DNA from: a virus
IMG/VR virus record: IMGVR_UViG_3300027418_000009
Coordinates: 1-64,000 of that record
Strand: one strand, 5' to 3'
Length of the DNA stretch: 64,000 nt
The first letter of the stretch is position 1; each line of letters opens with the position of its first letter. Positions 23,456 through 30,001 of the stretch are shown piece by piece. The notes below the pieces were generated by a model, which saw only the letters and a program-made list of their open reading frames with translations, did no database searches and was not told where the DNA came from. A program made the position numbers and the translations under genes.

Positions 23456-23734
23456 ATGAATACAGAACAACTAAAGGCAATGCTAGCATCATACGGAAGA
23501 TCCGTTCTTGGTGCAGCCATCGCTCTATATATGTCTGGGGTTACAGATCCTAAGACACTTGCATACGCACTAATTGCTGCAATCGCACCTGTTGCATTGA
23601 GAGCAATCAACCCTAACGATTCTGCTTTTGGAAGACTACCAGAAGTACCAGAAGTCGAAAAGGCATTGAAGGCAGCGGGACTTAGGGTAACACCTAAGAA
23701 GTCTCCAGCAAAGAAAGCAGCAGCAAAGAAGTAA
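23456..23734 (+). CDS. membrane protein, holin-like, 92 aa
   Basis: AGGAGG precedes the ATG. The N-terminal half is hydrophobic (SVLGAAIALYMSGV and LIAAIAPVALRAI); then NPNDSAFGRLPEVPEVEKAL and an Ala/Lys-rich end. The pattern is one I associate with actinophage membrane or holin-like proteins. It ends the operon at a strong terminator. Confidence 0.65.
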   Translation: MNTEQLKAMLASYGRSVLGAAIALYMSGVTDPKTLAYALIAAIAPVALRAINPNDSAFGRLPEVPEVEKALKAAGLRVTPKKSPAKKAAAKK

Positions 23735-23747
23735 CTAATTAGATTAG

Positions 23748-23778
23748 CAGGCTAGGGTAGTTGACTAGCCTGTTTTTC
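23748..23778 (+). terminator. rho-independent terminator
   Basis: CAGGCTAG (23748-23755) pairs with CTAGCCTG (23765-23772), followed by TTTTTC. The -35 of the next promoter lies within loop and stem. Confidence 0.85.
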
Positions 23779-23789
23779 TATGCTATAAT
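23761..23789 (+). promoter_or_regulatory. sigma-70 promoter for hsp20, overlapping terminator
   Basis: TTGACT (23761-23766), a 17-nt spacer and TATAAT (23784-23789) with extended TGC. The leader is about 50 nt with AAAGGGG before the ATG. No CIRCE or ROSE-type hairpin was recognised. Confidence 0.82.
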
Positions 23790-23846
23790 TAAGGTACCTG
23801 CCCGATAGGGGGGTAAATTAACTTATTCGCTTGAAAGGGGAATAAC

Positions 23847-24260
23847 ATGGTAACAACAACCTTGGATCTATTTAATGATCCTTTTTTTATTGGCTTCAAC
23901 AGAGAGTTGAGTCGCCTAAATACAGCACATAAAACAAATTCACAATCATATCCACCCTACGATCTTCTAAAACTAGATGAAGATACATATCAGATCTCAT
24001 TGGCTATTGCTGGATTTTCCAGGGAAGACATTGATGTCTCAGTAGACAATGGAACTCTTATTATTAAGGGTGAGATTGTAGAAGTAACAGACGCTGAAGT
24101 AGTTCACAAGGGTATCGCTGGTCGTAAATTTGTACGATCATTTGCTCTTGGAGAATATATGGAAGTTACTTCTGCAGAACTAAAGGACGGCATGCTACAT
24201 GTTCATGTAGTTCGCATTGTTCCTGAAGATAAAAAGCCTAAGACAATCAAAATCAAGTAG
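23847..24260 (+). CDS. Hsp20 small heat-shock protein
   Basis: The 137-aa chaperone has an alpha-crystallin domain: PPYDLLKLDEDTYQISLAIAGF, REDIDVSVDNGTLIIKGE, RKFVRSFALGEYMEV and AELKDGMLHVHVVRIVPED, with the usual A-x-L-x-x-G-x-L. The tail holds the IKIK anchor motif. Hsp20s hold unfolded proteins and are often carried by phages of aquatic bacteria. It has its own strong promoter. Confidence 0.93.
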   Translation: MVTTTLDLFNDPFFIGFNRELSRLNTAHKTNSQSYPPYDLLKLDEDTYQISLAIAGFSREDIDVSVDNGTLIIKGEIVEVTDAEVVHKGIAGRKFVRSFALGEYMEVTSAELKDGMLHVHVVRIVPEDKKPKTIKIK

Positions 24261-24294
24261 TCACTAGTCCTGAGTATGACTAAAACTGCTCACT

Positions 24295-24323
24295 ATTCAT
24301 CTAAAGTTAACTTTTAGTTTACC
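24295..24323 (+). promoter_or_regulatory. three 11-bp direct repeats resembling an actinobacterial PhoP box
   Basis: ATTCATC (24295), GTTAACT (24306) and GTTTACC (24317) start exactly 11 bp apart, the spacing of GTTCACC-type PhoP repeats. They end 31 bp before the -10 box of pstS. Seen: the repeats. Inferred: binding by host PhoP under phosphate stress. Confidence 0.6.
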
Positions 24324-24354
24324 AATTATAACAAAAATTTACATTCAGATCAGA

Positions 24355-24360
24355 TATACT
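24355..24360 (+). promoter_or_regulatory. -10 box of leaderless pstS
   Basis: TATACT, 6 nt, then ATG 24367. No -35 at the usual distance, which fits activator dependence. Confidence 0.6.
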
Positions 24361-24366
24361 ATAAGT

Positions 24367-25413
24367 ATGAAATTTAAATTCATTGCTTTACCAATAGCAT
24401 TAGCCATATTTGCTAATGCTTTTTTTATTACTCCTTCACATGCTGATAACCTTCAAGGTGCTGGATCCACATTTGCTGCTAACTTTATAGACAGATGCAG
24501 GGTCGAATTTATGAAATCAACAGGAGATTCTGTTGTATATGGAGCATCTGGCTCAGGTGCTGGAAAGAATATGTTTACAAATGGAATAACAGACTTTGCT
24601 ATGTCAGATGTTCCTTATTCAGGATCAGAACAAAAACCATCAAAAGAGTTCACCTATGTACCATTAGTTGCAGGGCCAATTGGAATTATATACAAACTTG
24701 ATGAATATAAGATTACTATTAAGATGAGCAGAGATACACTTGCTAAAGTTTTTGCGGGACAAATAACAATGTGGAACGATCCACAAATACTAAAAGAAAA
24801 CATGATAGGAGCAAGACTACCTAAGATACCAGCAACAAAGATTAGAGTTGTATACCGTGTTGATGGTTCTGGAACTTCAGAAGTTTTTACTTCATATTTA
24901 AATGCAGTTGCTCCAGCAATCTGGACAAAGCCAGGCAACAAAAACTTTGGTACTGCATTCCCTGGAGACATATCTAGGCAGTATATGAACAGTGCTTCTG
25001 GATCACATGGAATTGCAATGGTACAAGGAACAACAAATGGATCTATTGGATATAACGAGATATCATATGCAAGAGGATTAAAAACAGTCTCTGTTGAGAA
25101 TGAGGCTGGAAGGTTTATGCAGCCAACAGTAGGCGCAGCCTCAGTATTCCTTGGAGACTTTGTTCCAGATAAAAGCGGGGTAGTTAAGATTAACTATAAG
25201 AACCCTAATAAACTATCTTATAACATATCTACTTTTACATATGGAATAGCATATAAAGAGAAAAACTCAAAGAATGATTCAGTTAAAAAGTTCTTTAACT
25301 TCATGCTTGATACCTGTGGCAAGAAGGCTGAGGACTTGGGATACTCCCCAATCAGGAGCGCTATGCTTAAGTTCTCAAAGGCAAGAGTAGCAGAAATAAG
25401 TTCAAAACCGTAG
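24367..25413 (+). CDS. pstS: PstS phosphate-binding protein
   Basis: The 348-aa protein begins with a signal peptide (residues 1-26, ending SHA-DN) and has the PstS fold: LQGAGSTFAANFIDR, GASGSGAGKNMFTNGITDFAMSD, VDGSGTSEVFTSYL and a closing segment LDTCGKKAEDLGYSPI. The AGST, GSG and SGT motifs bind phosphate. No lipobox Cys follows the signal, so it may be secreted rather than anchored. Phage pstS is an auxiliary gene known from cyanophages that raises phosphate uptake during infection. The upstream direct repeats suggest host phosphate control. Confidence 0.93.
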   Translation: MKFKFIALPIALAIFANAFFITPSHADNLQGAGSTFAANFIDRCRVEFMKSTGDSVVYGASGSGAGKNMFTNGITDFAMSDVPYSGSEQKPSKEFTYVPLVAGPIGIIYKLDEYKITIKMSRDTLAKVFAGQITMWNDPQILKENMIGARLPKIPATKIRVVYRVDGSGTSEVFTSYLNAVAPAIWTKPGNKNFGTAFPGDISRQYMNSASGSHGIAMVQGTTNGSIGYNEISYARGLKTVSVENEAGRFMQPTVGAASVFLGDFVPDKSGVVKINYKNPNKLSYNISTFTYGIAYKEKNSKNDSVKKFFNFMLDTCGKKAEDLGYSPIRSAMLKFSKARVAEISSKP

Positions 25414-25419
25414 TATAAT
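25414..25419 (+). promoter_or_regulatory. -10 box for RNA at 25427
   Basis: TATAAT lies immediately after the pstS stop codon and predicts a start near 25426. Confidence 0.5.
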
Positions 25420-25426
25420 AGACACT

Positions 25427-25543
25427 ATTCCGCTTAAGACTTTAAAAGGTTTTGCAACGGATGCTTCCTTGATGGAAGAGTTGGCAGGAGTTGAACCTTC
25501 GTGGCTAATAGACCTGAGCAGTCGTCTCTAAACTGCTCTTTTC
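25427..25543 (+). ncRNA. candidate small RNA with its own promoter and terminator
   Basis: The stretch holds no ORF with a ribosome-binding site. It contains a hairpin CTTCC/GGAAG, an outer pairing AAGGTT with AACCTT and a terminator hairpin GAGCAG/CTGCTC followed by TTTTCTT. With TATAAT at 25414 it would make an RNA of about 115 nt. It is not a tRNA on either strand. Function unknown; position after pstS is suggestive only. Confidence 0.55.
25516..25543 (+). terminator. rho-independent terminator
   Basis: Stem GAGCAG...CTGCTC with an 11-nt loop and a following T-rich tail. Confidence 0.75.
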
Positions 25544-25546
25544 TTA

Positions 25547-25555
25547 TGCTATAAT
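25547..25555 (+). promoter_or_regulatory. extended -10 for leaderless gene at 25562
   Basis: TGCTATAAT, 6 nt, then ATG 25562. Confidence 0.6.
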
Positions 25556-25561
25556 TATTAG

Positions 25562-26188
25562 ATGATAAAAGAGGGCGACTTTGTTATGGGCATGACATCA
25601 GAAGGCATGATTCATGGCATGGTAGAGCATATTATGAGTGAAGGTGGCACCTATGGTGTTCCTGGAACAGAGTATGCAATTGAGTCAATGCCACCAGAAA
25701 ACCCAGCAATGGCTGTTAGAATTTATGAAGAAGAAGACGGTACATGGGAACCAACAGCATACAGTATTGGAATGATGTACAAGGATGCTGAAGTTATTGA
25801 TATAAACAATCACAGCATGAAAGAAGAAGGTATGGATTCAGAAGTCGCAATGGCAATGTTTGATTCTCAATTGGGCAAAGCAGAAAATCCAATTATGCCA
25901 ACAGAGACCTACCAAGGTAAAGAGTATGATGGTTGCGGATGCCCAACATGTAAAGAGTTAAATGTAAACTGTGAGAACTGTCCTGTTTGTCAGGCAGAAG
26001 AAATGAAGAGCGATTGCTGTTCAGATCTAAACAAGCAAGCACCTTGTTGGGATGGTTATGTACAGCGTGGAATGAAGCCAGGAGCAGACGGTAAGCCAGT
26101 TCCTAACTGTGTTCCTGCTGCAAAGGCTTTGTTTGCTGATTTTGGCAAGGACTACACAAAGGTACAAACAGAGAGACACTCACTATAA
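25562..26188 (+). CDS. hypothetical Cys-rich phage protein, 208 aa
   Basis: Residues 1-80 form a small beta domain (GDFVMGMTSEGMIHGMVEHIM, YGVPGTEYAIESMPPENPAMAVRIYEE) of a kind I associate with phage structural or maturation genes. Residues 120-150 are a Cys cluster (GCGCPTCKE, CENCPVC, SDCC). Residues 158-180 read CWDGYVQRGMKPGADGKPVPNCV, a motif I have seen near capsid maturation genes. A structural accessory is possible; function unknown. Confidence 0.6.
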   Translation: MIKEGDFVMGMTSEGMIHGMVEHIMSEGGTYGVPGTEYAIESMPPENPAMAVRIYEEEDGTWEPTAYSIGMMYKDAEVIDINNHSMKEEGMDSEVAMAMFDSQLGKAENPIMPTETYQGKEYDGCGCPTCKELNVNCENCPVCQAEEMKSDCCSDLNKQAPCWDGYVQRGMKPGADGKPVPNCVPAAKALFADFGKDYTKVQTERHSL

Positions 26189-26316
26189 TGCCAAAGAAAA
26201 AAGCAGCAGCGTTTAATCCAGTACAGATAAAAGATGGATGGATTGTTAGACTATATAAAGATGGTCGAATTAAGTCTAAGATCGCTCCATACGAACCAAA
26301 ACATCCTAAAAAGTAG
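26188..26316 (+). CDS. basic micropeptide, 42 aa
   Basis: The ATG overlaps the previous stop. The product is strongly basic (MPKKKAAAFNP to KHPKK) around a strand-like DGWIVRLYKDGRIKSKI core. Nucleic-acid binding is possible. Its stop lies 3 nt from the opposing tRNA gene. Confidence 0.5.
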   Translation: MPKKKAAAFNPVQIKDGWIVRLYKDGRIKSKIAPYEPKHPKK

Positions 26317-26318
26317 AG

Positions 26319-26391
26319 TACCCCTGGCAGGAATCGAACCTGCGACGCTTGGCTTAGAAGTCCAACGTTCTGTCCACTGAACTACAGAGGT
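26319..26391 (-). tRNA. tRNA-Arg (TCT)
   Basis: Acceptor ACCTCTG/CAGGGGT (one G-U), anticodon loop CTTCTAA, T-loop TTCGATT. The anticodon stem TTGGA/GCCAA closes with an A-G mismatch next to the loop. No encoded CCA. Confidence 0.9.
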
Positions 26392-26395
26392 GTGG

Positions 26396-26469
26396 TACAC
26401 CAGGTAGGACTTGAACCTACGATAGCCGAATTATGAGTTCGGTGCCTTAACCAACTTGGCTACTGGTGC
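26396..26469 (-). tRNA. tRNA-Met (CAT)
   Basis: Acceptor GCACCAG with CTGGTGT, anticodon stem CCGAA/TTCGG around CTCATAA, T-arm GTAGG/CCTAC. CAT may read Met or, if lysidine-modified, Ile ATA. The G-T first pair is normal for an elongator rather than an initiator. Confidence 0.88.
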
Positions 26470-26475
26470 TAGACC

Positions 26476-26640
26476 TTATCTTGCTAATAGACCAACCAAG
26501 AACCCAACCATAAACATTGACATACCAATTACCCAGTGATAAGATTTAATTAACTGATCTTGAATAATTTGATACTTAATATTATCTGGAACAAAAACAA
26601 ATTCATCATCGCCCATGTCAATCTTATATTTACTATTCAC
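26476..26640 (-). CDS. membrane micropeptide, 54 aa
   Basis: GTG start with GGAG 8 nt upstream. The N-terminal 30 residues are polar (DDEFVFVPDNIKYQIIQDQLIKSY), then one membrane segment (WVIGMSMFMVGFLVGLLA). The downstream of two adjacent leftward membrane peptides. Confidence 0.55.
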   Translation of the reverse strand: MNSKYKIDMGDDEFVFVPDNIKYQIIQDQLIKSYHWVIGMSMFMVGFLVGLLAR

Positions 26641-26725
26641 CTTGGTTAACTCCTTTTGTCATAACTAAATAACATACTACATACCCTGCAATAAAAGCAG
26701 GAATTATAAATAAATAACTTATCAT
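26633..26725 (-). CDS. membrane micropeptide, 30 aa
   Basis: GGAG 7 nt before ATG. One membrane segment (SYLFIIPAFIAGYVVCYLVM) and a short polar tail whose codons overlap the next start by 8 nt. Function unknown. Confidence 0.5.
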   Translation of the reverse strand: MISYLFIIPAFIAGYVVCYLVMTKGVNQGE

Positions 26726-26743
26726 TGATATACTCCGTTCTCA

Positions 26744-27193
26744 TTAATCACGATTGCCATCCCAGTCACCAATCTTAGTAGTAGGAATTCCATAGTTTTC
26801 CCATAACTTAATAACACTAGGGTTATCATCTACTGCATGAAAAACATTCCAATGCTTCTTAATCTTAAGTAGAATATCTTTTTTAACTTCATAGTCTGGT
26901 CTGTTGTCATCATCACTACGCATATATAATGCGTGATGTCCAATATCGTTCTTGGCAAGCCAATAAGATGTTAGTCCACGCCAAACTTCTTTTCGTGAGG
27001 TAACAATAATAATATGCATCTGATCAAAGAATGCCTCATTAAGCATTTGGACTACTTCAAAATTTGGCAGGGCATCTATAGAAGCCTCATGAAAAGCCTC
27101 ATAGTCCCTATTAGAGCCACGAACATGGTGGATGTATGGATCTACATTGGCTAGCGTTCCATCTACATCGAATATTACTGCTAAGGGTTTCAC
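26744..27193 (-). CDS. HAD 3'-phosphatase domain, PNKP-like, 149 aa
   Basis: GTG start overlapping the upstream stop. VIFDVDGTLANV is the HAD nucleophile motif, IIIVTSRKEVWRG the second and AVDDNPSVIKLWENYGI the last. The arrangement is that of the T4 polynucleotide kinase 3'-phosphatase domain; the kinase half is absent. It may clean DNA or RNA 3' ends, for example at cleaved tRNAs; it lies among tRNA genes. Confidence 0.78.
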   Translation of the reverse strand: MKPLAVIFDVDGTLANVDPYIHHVRGSNRDYEAFHEASIDALPNFEVVQMLNEAFFDQMHIIIVTSRKEVWRGLTSYWLAKNDIGHHALYMRSDDDNRPDYEVKKDILLKIKKHWNVFHAVDDNPSVIKLWENYGIPTTKIGDWDGNRD

Positions 27194-27309
27194 TCGTGCT
27201 CCTTCATATGTTTAGATAAACTTTCATTAGCCATGATTCCCCATCTTAGTATCCATTCTTTTTTGCATACTGGACAAGTTAAAGACCTGTTGTGTTTTGT
27301 TTGATCCAT
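27190..27309 (-). CDS. C2H2-like zinc finger micropeptide, 39 aa
   Basis: LTCPVCKKEWILRWG, then SLSKHMKEH gives a C-x2-C...H-x3-H single zinc finger. Overlaps the next gene (GTGA). DNA- or RNA-binding is inferred. Confidence 0.6.
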   Translation of the reverse strand: MDQTKHNRSLTCPVCKKEWILRWGIMANESLSKHMKEHE

Positions 27310-27347
27310 AGTTCTATTCTACTCCTAAGAAGTTTGAAAGTCAAACG

Positions 27348-27418
27348 CTTCCAGACATAGACTCGAACTATGATTCACGGCTTCAAAGGCCGTTGTCCTG
27401 CCATTGGACGATCTGGAA
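27348..27418 (-). tRNA. tRNA-Gln (TTG)
   Basis: Acceptor TTCCAGA/TCTGGAA perfect, D-stem GTCC/GGAC, anticodon stem ACGGC/GCCGT around CTTTGAA, T-stem CATAG/CTATG. No encoded CCA. Confidence 0.93.
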
Positions 27419-27422
27419 TTAG

Positions 27423-27494
27423 TAGCCCTACAGAGAATTGAACTCTGCCCACCAAGATGAAAGCCTGGTATCCTAACCACTAGACGATAGGGCC
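27423..27494 (-). tRNA. tRNA-Glu (TTC)
   Basis: Acceptor GGCCCTA with TAGGGCT (G-U first pair), anticodon stem CCAGG/CTTGG around CTTTCAT, T-loop TTCAATT. Lies 4 nt from tRNA-Gln. No encoded CCA. Confidence 0.92.
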
Positions 27495-27498
27495 GTGG

Positions 27499-27569
27499 AG
27501 CGAGTGACCAGAATCGAACTGGCACAATCAACTTGGAAGGATGATGCACTACCATTATGCAACACTCGC
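27499..27569 (-). tRNA. tRNA-Gly (TCC)
   Basis: Acceptor GCGAGTG/CACTCGC perfect, anticodon loop CTTCCAA. The anticodon stem TCATC/GTTGA has one T-T mismatch. First of three tandem leftward tRNAs. No encoded CCA. Confidence 0.9.
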
Positions 27570-27590
27570 TTGTTTATTCAGTATAACAGA

Positions 27591-27746
27591 TTACTTGTTC
27601 TTATGTCTTTTACAAACAGGATATCTAGAAGCATCTGCACCTCTAAGAATAGGTCCACATATTTCACATTTAAGTTTAAGTTTAAATTCATAGTTATCTA
27701 TCTTATTAGACAACTCAAACATTGCTCGTACTTGTTCTTCTTTCAT
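27591..27746 (-). CDS. small zinc-binding protein, 51 aa
   Basis: A helical start (MKEEQVRAMFELSNKIDNYEF) is followed by CEIC and CKRH, a likely zinc site. It lies just upstream of tRNA-Gly and may share its transcript. Function unknown. Confidence 0.55.
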   Translation of the reverse strand: MKEEQVRAMFELSNKIDNYEFKLKLKCEICGPILRGADASRYPVCKRHKNK

Positions 27747-28036
27747 TCTTTATCCCAGTAGGCTTTCCCAAACTCATCATAGTCATCCCAACCAGCACCG
27801 TTTAAGTCTTTGCTTAATCCTTCTATGTCAAGTAAATAATATGTTCCCCAACGCTCATAAGGCTTATTAAGGATCTTCCACATTTTTGCGTGGTACTTAA
27901 ATCTAAAGCCAAGGTTATCATCTTCATCATAATTAAATGCTTTAACTAAATGATTACCAGCGTATTCACCAAGAAAATTTCCAATCCATCGTAATGGAAG
28001 TACTTTAGTCTTTTCAATCTTTGTTGTGTGTTTCAT
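27743..28036 (-). CDS. hypothetical protein, 97 aa
   Basis: Start at 28036 gives 97 aa; the longer frame to 28087 overlaps another gene. Aromatic and charged (RWIGNFLGEYAGNHLVKAFNY, then KPYERWGTYYLLDIEGLSKDL). Family not recognised. Overlaps its neighbours at both ends. Confidence 0.6.
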   Translation of the reverse strand: MKHTTKIEKTKVLPLRWIGNFLGEYAGNHLVKAFNYDEDDNLGFRFKYHAKMWKILNKPYERWGTYYLLDIEGLSKDLNGAGWDDYDEFGKAYWDKE

Positions 28037-28130
28037 CTTTAGGCACCCACACTTTCTTTCCATCTTTCCATACAGGCCAATAGCCAAGGCTACGCCAGTC
28101 CATTTGAGTTATCTTAGGTTCTTTTGGCAT
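28014..28130 (-). CDS. Trp-rich basic micropeptide, 38 aa
   Basis: Reads MPKEPKITQMDWRSLGYWPVW, then KDGKKVWVPKDE. A compact Trp-rich domain is possible. Overlaps the next gene by 23 nt, so this call is supported mainly by clean chaining of starts and stops. Confidence 0.5.
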   Translation of the reverse strand: MPKEPKITQMDWRSLGYWPVWKDGKKVWVPKDETHNKD

Positions 28131-28230
28131 AAGCACACCAAATTCTACCATCAGTCATTGTTTGATGCGTCTCCCAAAACAAAGGATCTTTTTGATGCAT
28201 CTCACACTTGACGCATTCATTTTTATTCAA
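28114..28230 (-). CDS. Cys/His micropeptide, 38 aa
   Basis: TTG start overlapping the upstream stop. CVKCEMHQKDPLFWETHQ and a final WC suggest a zinc-bound fold. Function unknown. Confidence 0.45.
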   Translation of the reverse strand: MNKNECVKCEMHQKDPLFWETHQTMTDGRIWCAYAKRT

Positions 28231-28396
28231 AGTCTACCTGAGTTTCAAAATGTCTAGTCATATAGTTATCTTTACCTCTTGCTATATGTGCAGCAGCAAG
28301 ACGCATACCTAATGCATTAGTTACACCAGACTCAATTGGCAAGGCTTCAATTTCCCTTGCTATTTCTTCTCTTAATGACATTTCATCTATGCTCAT
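28223..28396 (-). CDS. hypothetical helical protein, 57 aa
   Basis: ATG 28396 overlaps the upstream stop (ATGA), preferred to TTG 28405. Starts MSIDEMSLREEIAREIEAL; the MxIDEM start resembles the 53-aa product at 29380, so the two may be related. Function unknown. Confidence 0.6.
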   Translation of the reverse strand: MSIDEMSLREEIAREIEALPIESGVTNALGMRLAAAHIARGKDNYMTRHFETQVDFE

Positions 28397-28536
28397 GTTA
28401 GGCAATCAATACTTGTAATGGTCATGTATGGTTCTTCTCGCATGGCAATTGCTCTAGCCTCTTCTTCCGTGGCAGCCATAATGTCCAAATGAAAGGATCT
28501 ATCGTAGTCTAATAGTGATACTGTGTATACGTTCAT
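28393..28536 (-). CDS. hypothetical protein, 47 aa
   Basis: First gene of a leftward operon. VYTVSLLDYDRSFHLDIMAATEEEARAIAM looks like a small beta-alpha fold. No ribosome-binding site; a -10 box 6 nt upstream implies a leaderless message. Confidence 0.55.
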   Translation of the reverse strand: MNVYTVSLLDYDRSFHLDIMAATEEEARAIAMREEPYMTITSIDCLT

Positions 28537-28542
28537 ATATCA

Positions 28543-28548
28543 ATTATA
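28543..28548 (-). promoter_or_regulatory. -10 box, leaderless leftward operon
   Basis: TATAAT on the minus strand, 6 nt before the ATG at 28536. Divergent partner of the rightward box at 28582. Confidence 0.55.
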
Positions 28549-28581
28549 CACCCACCACCCCTTGAATGTCAAATATGATGA

Positions 28582-28587
28582 TATAAT
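28582..28587 (+). promoter_or_regulatory. -10 box, leaderless gene at 28594
   Basis: TATAAT, 6 nt, then ATG 28594. Confidence 0.55.
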
Positions 28588-28593
28588 AATCTT

Positions 28594-28830
28594 ATGCCAA
28601 CACCACCAAATTATCAAGGCGCATACAACAACGGCGCAGATTACGCTATAGGAGATATTATTCTTGCTGATGGTAACCCATACGGTATAGCAGGAGCATA
28701 TTATATTAGAAGCGGTAATCCAAACAACCCAGGGTATCCACCAGGAGACACAGGATCATGGAGCATATACAGCATGCCTAAAGGTATAGACGGCGCAGGA
28801 TCAATTACTGGTTCGGGCGAAATCGCTTAA
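28594..28830 (+). CDS. small Gly/Tyr/Pro-rich protein, possible CBM5/12-like fold
   Basis: The 78-aa product (YQGAYNNGADYAIGDIIL, NNPGYPPGDTGSW) has the Y-x-G-x-Y-x-x-GD-x-V and Trp pattern of small carbohydrate-binding or tail-attached domains. No signal peptide. A virion decoration role is inferred. Isolated rightward gene among leftward ones. Confidence 0.55.
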   Translation: MPTPPNYQGAYNNGADYAIGDIILADGNPYGIAGAYYIRSGNPNNPGYPPGDTGSWSIYSMPKGIDGAGSITGSGEIA

Positions 28831-28893
28831 TACGCTTTTAAAGTTCGGCGCAAAATAGAGGTTCTATAAACCTTCCCATGCCCTACACGGGCA

Positions 28894-29193
28894 CTATTGG
28901 TTAGTATCCATACTCTTATCCCATAGGACAAAACACTTAGTACATTGAATACCTTCTTCACGCATGTACCAAGTATGCTGACATTCTTTTTTGTTAACTG
29001 TTTTAACTTTTTTCTTCTTGGTCTTTGGGCTGCCTAATCCTTTAGCCTTCAACTGTTGCCTAAATGTACCATCTGGATCATGAACATGACATAGGCTGGC
29101 AGTTCTAAAGTTTTCTACTTTGTTCCAACACCTTGTTCCTCTGTTGGTAGTAGCAGTGCAGTTTCTTGTTTTAATATCCACCAAGGCACTCAT
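28894..29193 (-). CDS. zinc-binding basic protein, 99 aa
   Basis: CTATTNRGTRCWN and LCHVHDPDG resemble small phage zinc modules; the middle is Lys-rich (PKTKKKKVKTVNKKE), followed by CQHTWYMREEGIQCTKC. Two zinc sites linked by a basic stretch suggest nucleic-acid binding. The stretch 28831-28893 before it holds no gene, only a weak GCCC/GGGC hairpin. Confidence 0.65.
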   Translation of the reverse strand: MSALVDIKTRNCTATTNRGTRCWNKVENFRTASLCHVHDPDGTFRQQLKAKGLGSPKTKKKKVKTVNKKECQHTWYMREEGIQCTKCFVLWDKSMDTNQ

Positions 29194-29383
29194 TTCTTGT
29201 ATGATAAAGACGGATCTTAGTTAAAAGTTTGCGGGTATTGGCATTAATAAGTTCTCCACAAGCACCACAGTTCATATCCCATTCACCAGAGAAGAAGTCA
29301 TATCTGGCACCATACTTTTGTTTAGCATATTTGGCTATGCGAAAGGCAGTAAATGGGTCTGGGATTTCCATGTTCGTAATCAT
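29171..29383 (-). CDS. zinc-ribbon-containing protein, 70 aa
   Basis: An N-terminal helical part (PFTAFRIAKYAKQKYG) precedes NCGACGELI and a later single Cys. Starts in an ATGA overlap with the upstream gene and overlaps the downstream one by 23 nt. Function unknown. Confidence 0.6.
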   Translation of the reverse strand: MITNMEIPDPFTAFRIAKYAKQKYGARYDFFSGEWDMNCGACGELINANTRKLLTKIRLYHTRNECLGGY

Positions 29384-29541
29384 AGTTTGGCTACAAGGTC
29401 AGCAGCCATCTTAAGACCTTTTACAACTCCATCATGATAGTCTTGGTTCTTAATGACTTTAACCCTATCCCAAACATCATAAGACTCTTGCTTTAATCTA
29501 TCTGATATTTGCATTTTTAATACCATCTCGTCTATGTCCAT
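29380..29541 (-). CDS. hypothetical helical protein, 53 aa
   Basis: Reads MDIDEMVLKMQISDRLKQESY, then HDGVVKGLKMAADLVAKL; the second half has the pattern of a short conserved phage helix. First gene of a three-gene leaderless operon. Confidence 0.6.
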   Translation of the reverse strand: MDIDEMVLKMQISDRLKQESYDVWDRVKVIKNQDYHDGVVKGLKMAADLVAKL

Positions 29542-29547
29542 AGATCA

Positions 29548-29576
29548 AGTATATCCAATTTTGGCGGGGAAGTCAA
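29548..29576 (-). promoter_or_regulatory. sigma-70 promoter, leaderless leftward operon
   Basis: On the minus strand TTGACT (29571-29576), a 17-nt spacer and TATACT (29548-29553), then 6 nt to the ATG at 29541. Confidence 0.75.
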
Positions 29577-29577
29577 G

Positions 29578-29583
29578 TATAAT
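29578..29583 (+). promoter_or_regulatory. -10 box, leaderless gene at 29590
   Basis: TATAAT, 6 nt, then ATG. It lies directly beside the opposing -35, so the two divergent promoters probably compete. Confidence 0.55.
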
Positions 29584-29589
29584 AGACCT

Positions 29590-29907
29590 ATGAACGAAGC
29601 CATCCTATATATACTATACAGCCCCATACATAAGGCTGTCAAGATAGGGATATCAGATATATCAGGTAAGAGGTTTGCTAGTCATAGGACCAAGGGTTGG
29701 ATATTAGTCTCATATTGGCATTTTTTCGAACGGGATAAGGCAAGAGCCATAGAATCCCTAGTAATACAAACACTAAAGAAGAAACATGGGTCATACCTAC
29801 ATAAGGAGGATATGCCACAAGGGGGCTATACAGAGACATTTGATGCAAGTAAGGTTACTAAGAGAGGTTTGATCCGTATGGTCAATAAGGCTATTAAGAG
29901 TGTTTGA
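29590..29907 (+). CDS. GIY-YIG/T5orf172-like nuclease-fold protein, 105 aa
   Basis: LYILYSPIHKAVKIGISD is the GIY-YIG-type first strand (here LYI...VKIG), followed by an R and H in KRFASHRTKGW, and EDMPQGGYTETF is typical of the T5orf172 branch. Such proteins may be homing or defence-linked nucleases. The catalytic Tyr, Arg and Glu (RAIESLVIQ) appear present. Confidence 0.7.
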   Translation: MNEAILYILYSPIHKAVKIGISDISGKRFASHRTKGWILVSYWHFFERDKARAIESLVIQTLKKKHGSYLHKEDMPQGGYTETFDASKVTKRGLIRMVNKAIKSV

Positions 29908-30001
29908 TACCCTGGCATTTTGGACATTGCTTCGTAATCTCTTTTGTACCATAGGCTACTTGATACATACCCCCACAGTTAAAGCATAGGACATCTAACA
30001 T
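29894..30001 (-). CDS. zinc ribbon micropeptide, 35 aa
   Basis: CFNCGGMYQVAYGT and CPKCQG form a complete two-knuckle zinc ribbon. The end overlaps the opposing nuclease gene by 14 nt. Last gene of a small operon. Confidence 0.6.
   Translation of the reverse strand: MLDVLCFNCGGMYQVAYGTKEITKQCPKCQGIKHS

Noticed and set aside
25440-25520. Possible minus-strand tRNA because of a GGCAGGAGTTGAACC-like stretch
   Set aside because: No T-stem pairing (GAAGG with CCTGC fails) and no acceptor or anticodon arm.
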